Assembly: GCA_003214295.1 (NCBI GenBank)
Contig: QCLV01000001.1
Coordinates: forward strand, 1 to 64,000
DNA: 64,000 nt
Direction: 5' to 3'
From: Prochlorococcus sp. AG-418-F08
GTDB lineage: Bacteria > Cyanobacteriota > Cyanobacteriia > PCC-6307 > Cyanobiaceae
Shown: in pieces, positions 48,666 through 57,458 of the stretch
Position numbering within the stretch: position 1 is the first letter of the stretch
Layout of the letters: every line of letters begins with the position of its first letter
The notes under the pieces: model-generated
What the model was told of the DNA's origin: nothing
Databases searched by the model: none
The model's input: only the letters and a program-made list of their open reading frames with translations
Translations under genes and position numbers: made by a program

Positions 48666-49862
48666 ATTATTTTTTTGACCTAATTCGAGTCTATTCGCCA
48701 AAGGTTTTGCTGAAAGACCTTGTATTCCTACTGTCATCAATATAGTAAGAAAAACTAAACCTTGAAGACGACCAGCCCCAAGGATACCAGCCTGCTCTAA
48801 CCTGATAGAAAAAAGAGAAGCTACCGCTGCGGTAACAATACCTCTTGGGGCTAGCCAGGCTAAAAATATTTTTTCTTTTAGATTCAATTCTCTTCCCATT
48901 GTTGCTATCCAGATAGAGATAGGGCGCACAATTACCATCAACATAAAAACGCAAACAAACCCTCCCCAGCCAAGCGGACTTAATTCACCCCAAGAAACGT
49001 CAGCAGCCAAAAGAGGGAAAAGAACTGTAATTGCTAATTGAGCTAATTCACCTATTAGATTATCCAATCTCTCTTTATCTATAACTTCTCTTTTGCCTAC
49101 AATAAAACCTGCCGCGACAGAAGCCGGCAAGCCTGATTCAGGTAAAAAATATTCGCAGATCCCATACACAAGGAAAATAAATCCAAGGGTAACTTGAAGC
49201 TCTATACCAAATGAGGCTTCATTTTTTATCTTTTTTAAAATTTCTGATAGTAACCATCCTGCACTTAATCCTATTAAGACGCCTCCCCCTAATCTTTGCA
49301 TTAATGCTATAAATACATCGTTAATCCCACGTAGGTCGCCTAAAGTCAGTTCTAAAAGCAGTAATGCTAGGACTGCACCAATTGGTTCAAGCAACAAGCC
49401 CTCAGCTTTTAAAACTTCAGAGAGTGGGGAAGCTAATTTTATTTGTTCCACTAATGGAGAGACAACTGTTGGTCCAGTTGCTAGAACTATGGCACTATAT
49501 ATACCTGCAACTGGCCATGAGAGGCCTGCCAGCCAATGAGCAATAAAAATTCCAGCTGATAATGAAATAAAAAGTCTTACCAATGAAATTTTCAATACAG
49601 TATTTCTTATATTGCCCTCAGGCAATTTTAAATTTAGTCCCCCTTCAAATAGAACCAAACAGACTAAAAGTCCCACAATAGTTTCAAGCCCTTGCCCGAG
49701 ATCTAAAGGCTCAACCAGTCCTAAACCTGATCTTCCTATGAATAATCCAGAAAGTAATAAAATAACAACACTTGGAAATCCTGTAAAAGAAGAAAATAAT
49801 CGGGCACAAGCGCCTGCAAATACAGTTATTCCCCAAAGTAATCCAAGCCTTTCAGGCGTCAT
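48657..49862 (-). CDS. Monovalent cation:proton antiporter (CPA family)
   Basis: A 401-residue membrane protein with about twelve helices. The start FAGACARLFSSFTGFPSVVILLLSGLFIG and LVLFEGGLNLKLPEG are typical of CPA1/NhaP-type antiporters. A conserved ATGPTVVSPLVEQIKL (about 130-145) matches the ATDP-type ion-binding segment, here ATGP. The ion (Na+, K+ or H+) cannot be read from sequence. The C-terminal regulatory domain of some relatives is absent. Convergent with gltX. Confidence 0.85.
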   Translation of the reverse strand: MTPERLGLLWGITVFAGACARLFSSFTGFPSVVILLLSGLFIGRSGLGLVEPLDLGQGLETIVGLLVCLVLFEGGLNLKLPEGNIRNTVLKISLVRLFISLSAGIFIAHWLAGLSWPVAGIYSAIVLATGPTVVSPLVEQIKLASPLSEVLKAEGLLLEPIGAVLALLLLELTLGDLRGINDVFIALMQRLGGGVLIGLSAGWLLSEILKKIKNEASFGIELQVTLGFIFLVYGICEYFLPESGLPASVAAGFIVGKREVIDKERLDNLIGELAQLAITVLFPLLAADVSWGELSPLGWGGFVCVFMLMVIVRPISIWIATMGRELNLKEKIFLAWLAPRGIVTAAVASLFSIRLEQAGILGAGRLQGLVFLTILMTVGIQGLSAKPLANRLELGQKNNLD

Positions 49863-50026
49863 AAAAAATTATAAATAATAAAAATATTTATTATTTTGAT
49901 TAAATCAATAATCTTATCTTAAGTCCATCAAATACAATAACTTTTTAATTTAATTAATGTACTGAATAGAACCAAATCTTATAAATCTCTCAAAACTTCT
50001 TTTAATTAAATAAAGTTTGATTTCTA

Positions 50027-50203
50027 TTAAGAAAACTGGCTTATTAAAGCAATAATTATAAAAATAATACCTATACCAACAGTTGCCATCCTTCCATTCC
50101 ATATTTCAGCTTGAGGGGTAAAACCTCTTTTCCACAAATTCAATTCCTTTTTATCAACGAAGTTTTTTGTCTCTTTAATCTCGATTTTAGGTTGTTTGTT
50201 CAT
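50027..50203 (-). CDS. Small high-light-inducible protein (HLIP/Scp type)
   Basis: I found this 58-residue gene by hand translation. It reads MNKQPKIEIKETKNFVDKKE at the N-terminus, then WKRGFTPQAEIWNGRMATVG and one membrane helix (about 42-56). The ExWNGRxA signature of the chlorophyll-binding HLIP family is intact. HLIPs bind chlorophyll and carotenoid and protect photosystem II and chlorophyll synthesis under light stress. It starts five bases after the tsaD stop on the same strand, so it may be the second gene of that transcript. Confidence 0.92.
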   Translation of the reverse strand: MNKQPKIEIKETKNFVDKKELNLWKRGFTPQAEIWNGRMATVGIGIIFIIIALISQFS

Positions 50204-50208
50204 TGAAA

Positions 50209-51279
50209 TTAGAAAGGAGGGTTTTCTTCATAAAGGGTATTTGCTTGTTCAATTGATAGTCTTCCTGCGACACCTAATTTAAGGGAACTTAAATGATCCA
50301 TAAATTTGATTCTGAACAATGCCGCCGCTCCAATCATTGCCGCATTATCTGTACAAAGATCAAGAGGCGCTAAATGAACTTTAATAGATTTTTTACTAGC
50401 TTCACTAATCATCATTTTTCTTAATGTATTGTTAGCAGCCACTCCCCCAACCACAACGACATTATCCAAGCTATGATCTTCTGCGCATTTTATCGTTCTC
50501 TCTACCAAGACCTCTGCCACTACTCTCTCAAAACTTGCAGCAATATCTGGAATTGGAACGGTCTTCCCAGCTAAATTGATTCTCTCAACTAATCTTAATA
50601 CGGCAGTTTTTAAACCACTAAAAGAGAAATCATATTTAAGAAATCCCCCTTTTTTATCAGAGATCTTACATTTTGGTAAATTAAATTTCATTGGGTCCCC
50701 ATTTTTAGCAATCTTTTCAATTGCCGGTCCTCCTGGATAACTAAGACCTAATAGTCTACCAACTTTATCAAAGGCTTCTCCAGCCGCATCATCAAAACTT
50801 TTCCCAAGTCTTTGCATCCCCCTACTATCATCTACCTTTATCAATTCAGTATGCCCGCCGCTAACAAGTAATGTAAGAAAAGATTTCTTTGGATAGTTTT
50901 TTGAAAATAGAATTGAAGATAAATGCCCCTCCAAATGATGAATTCCCAAAAATGGTTTTGAATGTAACATGCAAAGTGATCTTGCGGTTATAGAGCCAAC
51001 TCGTAAACAACCAACTAATCCAGGAGCTACAGTTGACGCAATATAATCGACTTCCTCAATTTTAATTTTTGATTCTTCCAGAGCCTTATCTAAAACAAAA
51101 GGTAGAGATTCTAAATGCTTTCTAGCTGCAAGTTCAGGCACAACTCCTCCCCATTTTGAATGATCTTCAATTTGAGAGGCAATTATGTTTGAATGTATTC
51201 TGAAAGTATCGCCAAAATTAGAAACTATTGAGACAGATGTCTCATCACAACTTGTTTCAATAGCTAAAACTTTATGCAT
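50209..51279 (-). CDS. tsaD: tRNA threonylcarbamoyladenosine synthase subunit TsaD
   Basis: Transfers the threonylcarbamoyl group to A37 of ANN-reading tRNAs, with TsaB and TsaE. The 356 residues show VLAIETSCDETSVSIV at the start, the metal-binding GIHHLEGHLSSILF near 111-124, SGGHTELIKVDDSRGM near 140 and GGVAANNTLRKMM near 270. It is divergent from psaF with a 65-base gap and is followed by the HLIP gene after five bases. Confidence 0.96.
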   Translation of the reverse strand: MHKVLAIETSCDETSVSIVSNFGDTFRIHSNIIASQIEDHSKWGGVVPELAARKHLESLPFVLDKALEESKIKIEEVDYIASTVAPGLVGCLRVGSITARSLCMLHSKPFLGIHHLEGHLSSILFSKNYPKKSFLTLLVSGGHTELIKVDDSRGMQRLGKSFDDAAGEAFDKVGRLLGLSYPGGPAIEKIAKNGDPMKFNLPKCKISDKKGGFLKYDFSFSGLKTAVLRLVERINLAGKTVPIPDIAASFERVVAEVLVERTIKCAEDHSLDNVVVVGGVAANNTLRKMMISEASKKSIKVHLAPLDLCTDNAAMIGAAALFRIKFMDHLSSLKLGVAGRLSIEQANTLYEENPPF

Positions 51280-51344
51280 TTTTGATTCAACTTGTTCTAT
51301 TTTAATATTAATTTCTTACTTAACACACTATTAGGAATTAAAGA

Positions 51345-51908
51345 TTGCAACTTATGAAATTCTTTTTTTCAATCATAACATCAGTTTTTCTGTTCCTCGG
51401 AATTACTCCAATTGCTCTAGCTGCAAATGGGCCTGCCTTAAACGCGGATAGAGCTAGCACAGAATATACCGCTTCGGCCCTCACAAAATGCTCTGAAAAT
51501 CCTAAATTTATTGAAAGAGCAAATTCTGCAACTACTCAAAAAGACATAGCAAGATTTGAAAGATATGGAAAAGCATCATGCGGAGATGATGGTCTTCCTC
51601 ATTTAATAATTGGACCTCCTCTTGAGCCATGGGGGGCCCTTCTAAATAGAGGTCATGAAGGAGATTTACTTATTCCCGGAGTATTGTTCATTTACATTGC
51701 TGGAATTATAGGTTGGTCAGGAAGAGAGTATCTCATTGAATCAAAAAAGACTAAGAATCCAGCAGATCTTGAGATCATTATTGACCTAGACTTAGCCAGA
51801 AAATGTCTTGTAAAAGGAGCCCAATGGCCTCTTCTTGCTAATAAACAAGGTAGAAATGGAGATTTAAGAGAGAAAGATAACAATATTACACTTAATGGTC
51901 CTCGCTAA
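51345..51908 (+). CDS. psaF: Photosystem I subunit III (PsaF)
   Basis: Lumenal and membrane subunit that docks the electron donor plastocyanin or cytochrome c6 and links light-harvesting proteins. The 187-residue frame has a signal peptide (LMKFFFSIITSVFLFLGITPIALA), two cysteines (near 45 and 78) for the lumenal disulfide, and a helix GVLFIYIAGIIGWSGREYL. The TTG at 51345 has an AGGA eight bases upstream; an ATG at 51354 gives the more usual MKFFF start, so either may be used. psaJ follows. Confidence 0.95.
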   Translation: MQLMKFFFSIITSVFLFLGITPIALAANGPALNADRASTEYTASALTKCSENPKFIERANSATTQKDIARFERYGKASCGDDGLPHLIIGPPLEPWGALLNRGHEGDLLIPGVLFIYIAGIIGWSGREYLIESKKTKNPADLEIIIDLDLARKCLVKGAQWPLLANKQGRNGDLREKDNNITLNGPR

Positions 51909-51935
51909 ACATCCTTAAAAACTTTCATAAAACAA

Positions 51936-52070
51936 ATGTTCAAAATTCTAAACACAAAATTTGTCAGATCTGCTCCAGTTGTAGCGGCAATTTGGCTAAG
52001 CCTTACAGCTGGAATAATTATTGAATTTAATAGGTTTTTCCCAGATTTATTATTCCATCCAATGAGTTGA
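51936..52070 (+). CDS. psaJ: Photosystem I subunit IX (PsaJ)
   Basis: I translated a 44-residue frame, [20 protein letters not shown], followed by a single helix and LLFHPMS. This is the one-helix PsaJ, which helps hold PsaF in the complex. The psaF-psaJ pair in this order is standard in cyanobacteria. The stop is TGA at 52068-52070, and a hairpin terminator follows ten bases later. Confidence 0.95.
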   Translation: MFKILNTKFVRSAPVVAAIWLSLTAGIIIEFNRFFPDLLFHPMS

Positions 52071-52079
52071 TAAATAGAA

Positions 52080-52115
52080 AATAATCAAGTTTTTATTAAC
52101 TTGATTATTTTTTTT
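52080..52115 (+). terminator. Intrinsic terminator of psaF-psaJ
   Basis: A 10-base inverted repeat AATAATCAAG/CTTGATTATT (52080-52089 and 52100-52109) with a ten-base T-rich loop is followed by a run of T. It lies over the last codons of the convergent gmk gene. Confidence 0.7.
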
Positions 52116-52639
52116 GCTGTTTCATCAACATTGTGATTTGTTAATGCAAAATCAAATTCATTTGATACTGAAATCTCATAATTAGCCCTTGAGAGTCTTT
52201 TTTTAATTGCCTCTTCTTTTTCTGTACCTCTATTTCTTATTCTTCTCTCTAACTCTTCTTTATCCGGAGGAAGTAAAAATATTGACTGTGAATTAGGAAA
52301 CTTATTTTTTATTTGCCTTGCACCCTCTACTTCAATTTCAAGTAGTACGGTAAATCCCTTTTTTATTTTCTCATTAACAGAAGACAAAGGCGTTCCATAG
52401 TAGTTTCCAGCAAATTGAGCCCATTCAAGGAAAAGGTTTTGTTCAATCATTTCTTTAAACTTTTCTTGGTTTAAGAAATAATAATTTTCTCCATCCTTCT
52501 CTCCCTCTCTAGGTTCTCTAGTAGTTGCAGATATTGAAAGCCAAAAATTTTTTTCTTTACATAATATTTCTTTAACAACTGTTCCTTTACCTACCCCGCT
52601 GGGTCCAGTAAGGATAATAAGTTTTTTTTGATTTTTCAT
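52085..52639 (-). CDS. gmk: Guanylate kinase
   Basis: Phosphorylates GMP to GDP in purine metabolism. The 184 residues contain the P-loop LTGPSGVGKGTVVKEI (near 11-25), the GMP-binding segment ATTREPREGEKDGENYYFL, and the lid region RIRNRGTEKEEAIKKRL. The length matches the family. The 3' end lies under the psaJ terminator. Divergent from the NFACT gene by 49 bases. Confidence 0.96.
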   Translation of the reverse strand: MKNQKKLIILTGPSGVGKGTVVKEILCKEKNFWLSISATTREPREGEKDGENYYFLNQEKFKEMIEQNLFLEWAQFAGNYYGTPLSSVNEKIKKGFTVLLEIEVEGARQIKNKFPNSQSIFLLPPDKEELERRIRNRGTEKEEAIKKRLSRANYEISVSNEFDFALTNHNVDETAKKIIKLIKT

Positions 52640-52688
52640 ATTAAATTTTTTACAGTAAAATAGACATCTTGTGAATTAAAAAGGAATA

Positions 52689-54413
52689 ATGCAAAAAGGT
52701 GTTCCACAGATAATGGATATTACATCTATTAGATCTGTCTTGCATTATTTAACAAAGAACATCTTACCTACAAAGTTTGAGACTGCCCAACAACCAGAGC
52801 CTAATACAATTCAATTATGTTTCAGAGGAGTTGATTCTCAAACATGGTTAGAAGTTTCATGGAATGGAGACTCTCCAAGAATACTAAAGATAAATAAGCC
52901 AGAAAAGATTGGTAGAGAAAGCACACTTTCTAAACAAATAAGATACGGATTAAAGTATATGGCTTTAATTTCGATTGATCAAGATGATTTCGAGAGAGTT
53001 ATAAAATTTAGTTTTGCGAAAAAACCTGGAGATGAAATTAATAAGTATTTAATATTTGAATTAATGGGAAAACATAGCAATATTTTTTATCTGGATAATA
53101 AACATAAAATAATTGCCGTTGGTAAACAAATTAAATCAAGTCAATCTAGTTTTAGAACAATTTCAACAGGATCAATTTATTCTGGCCCTCCAGTCAATCT
53201 CAAAAAAAAACCTAGAGAAGATGAGTCTTTCCAATCTTGGAAAGACTCAATTTCAATGGTACCTGAGTCTTTGAAATACTGTTTAATAAATACCTATCAA
53301 GGAGTAAGCCCTATCCTCACAAAACAATTAGAGGTTGCTAGCGCAACTGTCAATTCAGAAATAATGGAAAAAAATATTGATTTCATTAGCAACTCAGACT
53401 TAAAGGAGATATTTAAAAATTGGAAGATTTGGATAAACAGGTTTAAAAACAATAACTTTAATTTTTCTACATTCAACAAAGATTTTTATTGCGTTTGGTT
53501 TTTTGATAAGGAAATTAATTGCGAAAAAAAAATAGATTTATGCACAAGCTTAGAGAATTATTATGATTATCATCTGAAACAAAAAAAACTTGAATTATTG
53601 GGAAAGAAAATTGAAGGGATAATTTTTAAACAAACTAATACTGAGAAAAAGAATTTAAATATCCAATATGATCTTCTGACAAAATCAGAAAACTACGAGA
53701 TATATAAAGAAAAAGCTGATAATATATTCACTTCACATGAAATTAAAAAACAGGACATTATAAAGGGACAAAAACTATATAAAAAATCAAAAAAACTAAA
53801 GAGATCTAGAGAATTAATAAAAGAAAGATTAAGTATTTACAAAACAAATATAGAGAGATTAGACGAATTCACTACGCTTCTAGAAAATTTAAATTCTTTA
53901 AATCATGAAAAACTTTCTATGAGAATCAAACTACTAGAAGAAATTATGGAAGAAATTTGTAACGAGTTTAATATCAATATCAAGAAGCAAAGAGAAGATC
54001 AGAAAAGTACCTATGAGATAGAGTCTTCACCAATTCAAGTTGACACTCCCACAGGATTAAAGCTTCAGGTAGGGCGAAATATGAGGCAAAATGATCTAAT
54101 AAGCTTTAAGTTCTCAAAAAAAGGCGATTTATGGTTTCATGCACAGGAATCACCAGGCAGTCATGTAGTTTTGAAGTCTTCATCTCAAGTAGCATCTGAA
54201 CAAGATCTTCAAATAGCTGCAGATTTAGCTGCTCTATTTAGTAAGGCAAAAAGAAACATTAAAGTTCCAATTAATTTAGTAAAGATTAAAGATTTGCAAA
54301 AAATCAAAAACGGAGGACCGGGTTGCGTTTCCTTTAAAAATGGAGAAATTATTTGGGGAAATCCTACAAGAGGAGAAGATTACATTAAAAAAAATCTTAA
54401 AACAGTAATTTAG
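52689..54413 (+). CDS. rqcH: NFACT-domain ribosome quality-control protein (RqcH/Rqc2 type)
   Basis: A 574-residue protein with the NFACT architecture. The N-terminal part (QTWLEVSWNGDSPRILKI and later ELMGKHSNIFYLDNKHKI, near 138-155) is followed by a coiled-coil stretch (about 310-440), and the C-terminal NFACT-R domain is QVGRNMRQNDLISFKFSKKG with LWFHAQESPGSHVVL. Homologs bind the stalled 50S subunit and add alanine tails. Older annotations call it fibronectin-binding. The start may be at the first ATG or at MDITSIRS eight codons later. Confidence 0.9.
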   Translation: MQKGVPQIMDITSIRSVLHYLTKNILPTKFETAQQPEPNTIQLCFRGVDSQTWLEVSWNGDSPRILKINKPEKIGRESTLSKQIRYGLKYMALISIDQDDFERVIKFSFAKKPGDEINKYLIFELMGKHSNIFYLDNKHKIIAVGKQIKSSQSSFRTISTGSIYSGPPVNLKKKPREDESFQSWKDSISMVPESLKYCLINTYQGVSPILTKQLEVASATVNSEIMEKNIDFISNSDLKEIFKNWKIWINRFKNNNFNFSTFNKDFYCVWFFDKEINCEKKIDLCTSLENYYDYHLKQKKLELLGKKIEGIIFKQTNTEKKNLNIQYDLLTKSENYEIYKEKADNIFTSHEIKKQDIIKGQKLYKKSKKLKRSRELIKERLSIYKTNIERLDEFTTLLENLNSLNHEKLSMRIKLLEEIMEEICNEFNINIKKQREDQKSTYEIESSPIQVDTPTGLKLQVGRNMRQNDLISFKFSKKGDLWFHAQESPGSHVVLKSSSQVASEQDLQIAADLAALFSKAKRNIKVPINLVKIKDLQKIKNGGPGCVSFKNGEIIWGNPTRGEDYIKKNLKTVI

Positions 54414-54443
54414 TTTATAATAAAAAAAAATTTTAAAATTTAA

Positions 54444-54704
54444 ATGTTTGATTTTCTTTTAGGCACTCATGAATTTTTAGGAAATCATAGTTTTCCAGAA
54501 TTTATTGTTGGATATCTATTTGGTGCTGCATTAATAATTGGAGCTCCTACTGTTTTCTTACTACTTGCCTTCGTAAGCGCTTTAATGAAAACAAATGGAA
54601 AAATGGGTGGATATAGAGAATATGAAACTTATGGTGAATCATCTTTAAATGATGCCCCTCCTTTCTTATTACCAGATCCAACAAATCCTAAATTAAGCAA
54701 ATAA
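54444..54704 (+). CDS. Small single-span membrane protein, unknown
   Basis: An 86-residue protein with one hydrophobic helix at about 22-47 (IVGYLFGAALIIGAPTVFLL) and a C-terminal soluble tail rich in Pro, Asn and Tyr (ETYGESSLNDAPPFLLPDPT). I do not recognise its family. It lies between the NFACT gene and tatC, on the strand of tatC and petCA, so a thylakoid role is possible by context only. The small size and helix are typical of photosynthesis accessory proteins. Confidence 0.7.
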   Translation: MFDFLLGTHEFLGNHSFPEFIVGYLFGAALIIGAPTVFLLLAFVSALMKTNGKMGGYREYETYGESSLNDAPPFLLPDPTNPKLSK

Positions 54705-54784
54705 TTAAGTTTATCGAAAAATAAATTGGACTTTGACAATAGTAGTTTTAAACCTTTTTCTTACACAATTTTTATCAAATAATA

Positions 54785-55543
54785 ATGAGAGGTACAGGTC
54801 AAAGTGAAAAAAAATTATCAGATTCGATGACTTTCAGTGATCATTTAGATGAGCTTCGTCAAAGGATACTAAACTCAATTTACTCAATACTTATTTCAAT
54901 ATTCTTTAGTTTTCTCATCATAAAGCCATTAATATCTTTTTTAGAAATTCCAGCTGGTGATATTCATTTACTACAACTTGCTCCAGGAGAGTTTTTATTT
55001 GTCGCTATTAAAGTTGCAGGTTACAGCGGATTGATAGTTTCTATGCCTTATATTTTTTATCAAATAATATTATTCATTTCTCCTGGTTTAACAAAACAAG
55101 AAAAAAGCCTTATTTTGCCTGCAGTTTTTGGTTCAGGTCTTCTATTTTTTTTAGGATTAATTTTTTCATGGTGGATATTAGTCCCTGCAGCAATAAATTT
55201 CTTCATTAGTTTCGGTGCTGATATTGTTGAACCAACTTGGTCTATAGAAAGATATTTTGATTTTGTTCTCTTACTAATGTCTAGCACTGCAATAGCTTTT
55301 CAATTGCCAGTTTTACAATTTATTCTTGGTTCTCTTGGAATAATTACAACAGAAAAAATGATTTCGAATTGGAAGATAGTTGTAATCTCTTCCGCAATCT
55401 TATCTGCAGTGATTACCCCTTCAACAGATCCATTGACAATGTCATTGCTTTCTATATCGATCGTGTTTTTATTTTTTGTGGGTACTGGATTAACTTACTT
55501 ATCAGAAAATCTCAAGTCAAAAACTCTTTCATCTTCTCATTAA
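54785..55543 (+). CDS. tatC: Sec-independent protein translocase TatC
   Basis: Core receptor of the twin-arginine pathway. The 252 residues have six helices and the signatures SFSDHLDELRQRILNS-like MTFSDHLDELRQRI near the start, GLIVSMPYIFYQIILFISPGL near 80-100 and the VLQFILGSLGI region. The N-terminal EL/R motif binds the twin-arginine signal. Likely cargo in this window is the Rieske protein PetC, which starts with a twin-Arg signal. Its last 32 bases overlap the convergent DUF3067 gene. Confidence 0.95.
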   Translation: MRGTGQSEKKLSDSMTFSDHLDELRQRILNSIYSILISIFFSFLIIKPLISFLEIPAGDIHLLQLAPGEFLFVAIKVAGYSGLIVSMPYIFYQIILFISPGLTKQEKSLILPAVFGSGLLFFLGLIFSWWILVPAAINFFISFGADIVEPTWSIERYFDFVLLLMSSTAIAFQLPVLQFILGSLGIITTEKMISNWKIVVISSAILSAVITPSTDPLTMSLLSISIVFLFFVGTGLTYLSENLKSKTLSSSH

Positions 55544-55838
55544 GATTCAATTGCAAGCTGACAGCTCTACCTAACCTTGGCTTAGCATTGACTTTCTTTA
55601 GCCATTCCCTTACTTCTTCTGAATAACCACATCTATTTAAAATCTCGATTTTATCAGCTATCGATTTTTTATATTCATCTTCACTTAAAGGAAATGATTC
55701 CTGCCCAAGAAATCCCCACATCATTTGAAAATAAACAAATTTTCCTCTTCTAAAGAGTCTAAAATCATATTTTTTTCCCCAGCGATGGATCAAATAATGG
55801 ATAACTTCATCTACTAGTAATGGGTTCATATAAATCAA
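55512..55838 (-). CDS. DUF3067-type protein
   Basis: A 108-residue soluble protein resembling the cyanobacterial and plastid DUF3067 family, with IHYLIHRWGKKYDFRLF and FVYFQMMWGFLGQESFPLS as typical aromatic segments. Function unknown; a plant relative has been implicated in thylakoid Tat or cytochrome complexes in annotation only, so I give no role. The start may be ATG at 55838 or the ATG three codons later. Its 3' 32 bases overlap tatC on the opposite strand. Confidence 0.75.
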   Translation of the reverse strand: MIYMNPLLVDEVIHYLIHRWGKKYDFRLFRRGKFVYFQMMWGFLGQESFPLSEDEYKKSIADKIEILNRCGYSEEVREWLKKVNAKPRLGRAVSLQLNLNEKMKEFLT

Positions 55839-55902
55839 TTAATTAAGACTTCCTAAACTTTTACTTTAAATTATTAAAAGTCCTATCTATTTACAACAGA
55901 AA

Positions 55903-55932
55903 TTGAACAATTTGCTCCATAATAACTAATAA
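55903..55932 (+). promoter_or_regulatory. Candidate promoter of petC-petA
   Basis: TTGAAC (55903-55908) and TAATAA (55927-55932) with an 18-base spacer lie 20 bases before the petC ATG. The -10 is weak, so it is only a candidate. Confidence 0.35.
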
Positions 55933-55952
55933 ATAACAGAACCAAGTAGCGA

Positions 55953-56489
55953 ATGACTCAATTAAGTTCCAATGATGTCCCTTCAATGGGTCGAAGGCAA
56001 TTTATGAATCTTCTTACATTTGGTACTGCAACTGGTGTAGCGTTAGGAGCCCTTTACCCCGTAGCAAATTATTTCATGCCTTTAAGAGCAGGCGGTGGCG
56101 GTGGTGGAACTTCTGCTAAAGATGAATTAGGGAATCCGGTAACTAAAACAGGCTGGTTAGCAACCCATCAAGCAGGAGACAGAAGTCTAGTGCAAGGTCT
56201 CAAGGGAGATCCAACTTACTTAATAATTAATGAAGGTGGTGAAATAGGAGAATTTGGGTTAAATGCAATTTGTACTCATTTAGGTTGCGTTGTCCCATGG
56301 GATAGTGGTGCTAATAAATTTATATGCCCTTGCCATGGCAGTCAGTACGATACAAATGGGAAGGTTGTAAGAGGGCCTGCTCCTTTATCTTTAGCTCTAG
56401 CGCATGTCGATATTGAAGATGATGCTGTACTCGTCAAACAATGGTCAGAAACTGACTTCAGAACTAATGAAAATCCATGGTGGGCATAA
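55953..56489 (+). CDS. petC: Rieske iron-sulfur subunit of cytochrome b6f (PetC)
   Basis: Carries the 2Fe-2S cluster that takes electrons from plastoquinol. The 178 residues begin with a twin-Arg-like [13 protein letters not shown] and a membrane helix near 21-40, then the glycine-rich hinge, and the cluster motifs [10 protein letters not shown] (near 108-117) and CPCHGSQYD (near 126-134). All ligands are present. Its stop codon lies just before the chosen petA ATG, and the two form the usual petCA operon. Confidence 0.97.
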   Translation: MTQLSSNDVPSMGRRQFMNLLTFGTATGVALGALYPVANYFMPLRAGGGGGGTSAKDELGNPVTKTGWLATHQAGDRSLVQGLKGDPTYLIINEGGEIGEFGLNAICTHLGCVVPWDSGANKFICPCHGSQYDTNGKVVRGPAPLSLALAHVDIEDDAVLVKQWSETDFRTNENPWWA

Positions 56490-56494
56490 AAAAA

Positions 56495-57448
56495 ATGAAA
56501 GGTCTTAAAAATCAAATCATGAAAAAAACAAGTTTATTTATCTGTACTCTGCTTTTCTTTTCGAGCATAGTCTTTTATCCAAAGATCACTTTTGCTTATC
56601 CATTTTGGGCTCAGCAAAACTACGAATCCCCAAGAGAAGCAACAGGTAAGATAGTCTGCGCAAATTGTCATCTAGCTCAGATGCCTACAATTGCAGAGGT
56701 TCCACAATCTGTTGGAGCAGATAGTGTTTTCAAAGCTGTAGTCAAAATACCCTACAAAAATGACTTAAAAGAGATCGGTGCTGATGGTTCTGAAGTCCCA
56801 TTACAAGTTGGTGCTGTTGTAATGCTGCCTGATGGGTTTAAACTTGCTCCACAAGAGAGATGGACTGAAGAAATCAAAGAGGAGACAGAAGGGGTCTATT
56901 TCACTAACTACAGCGAAGAGAAAGATAATATTATTGTTGTGGGACCTTTACCTGGCGATACTAATAAAGAAATAGTTTTCCCTGTACTTTCCCCTGATCC
57001 ATCCACTAATAAAGAATATCACTATGGGAAATACTCATTACATATCGGAGGCAATAGAGGTAGAGGTCAGGTATACCCTACTGGAGACAAAAGCAATAAT
57101 GTCGTTTTCACTTCTTCCACCTCAGGAACTATAAATTCAATAGAAACAATTGAAGATGGTAGTTATAAGGTCAATATAGAAAACGATAATGGTGATATAA
57201 CTACTGAAGCAGTGCCTGTTGGCCCTCAACTTATAGTAAAAGCACAAGACAAAATTAATGCAGGTGACCCTCTTACTAATGATCCCAACGTTGGCGGCTT
57301 CGGACAATTAGATGCTGAGGTTGTACTTCAGAGCCCTTATAGAGTGATTGGATTAATTGCATTCTTCATTGGTGTAGGCCTAACACAAATACTTCTAGTA
57401 TTAAAGAAAAAACAAGTAGAAAAAGTGCAAGCAGCAGAGGGTATCTAA
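56495..57448 (+). CDS. petA: Cytochrome f (PetA)
   Basis: The c-type heme subunit that passes electrons to plastocyanin or cytochrome c6. From ATG 56495 it is 317 residues: a signal peptide ending near TFAYP, the mature N-terminus [17 protein letters not shown] whose Tyr is the axial heme ligand, the CANCH heme motif, and a C-terminal membrane helix near 285-305. The frame extends upstream to a GTG-type start at 56477 that would overlap petC by 13 bases, but the ATG gives a normal signal sequence and family length. Confidence 0.95.
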   Translation: MKGLKNQIMKKTSLFICTLLFFSSIVFYPKITFAYPFWAQQNYESPREATGKIVCANCHLAQMPTIAEVPQSVGADSVFKAVVKIPYKNDLKEIGADGSEVPLQVGAVVMLPDGFKLAPQERWTEEIKEETEGVYFTNYSEEKDNIIVVGPLPGDTNKEIVFPVLSPDPSTNKEYHYGKYSLHIGGNRGRGQVYPTGDKSNNVVFTSSTSGTINSIETIEDGSYKVNIENDNGDITTEAVPVGPQLIVKAQDKINAGDPLTNDPNVGGFGQLDAEVVLQSPYRVIGLIAFFIGVGLTQILLVLKKKQVEKVQAAEGI

Positions 57449-57458
57449 CATTCCTTAG

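Noticed and set aside
49863-50026. A small RNA or gene between the antiporter and HLIP
   Set aside because: The 164 bases are very AT-rich, with no frame of useful length and no convincing stem-loop.
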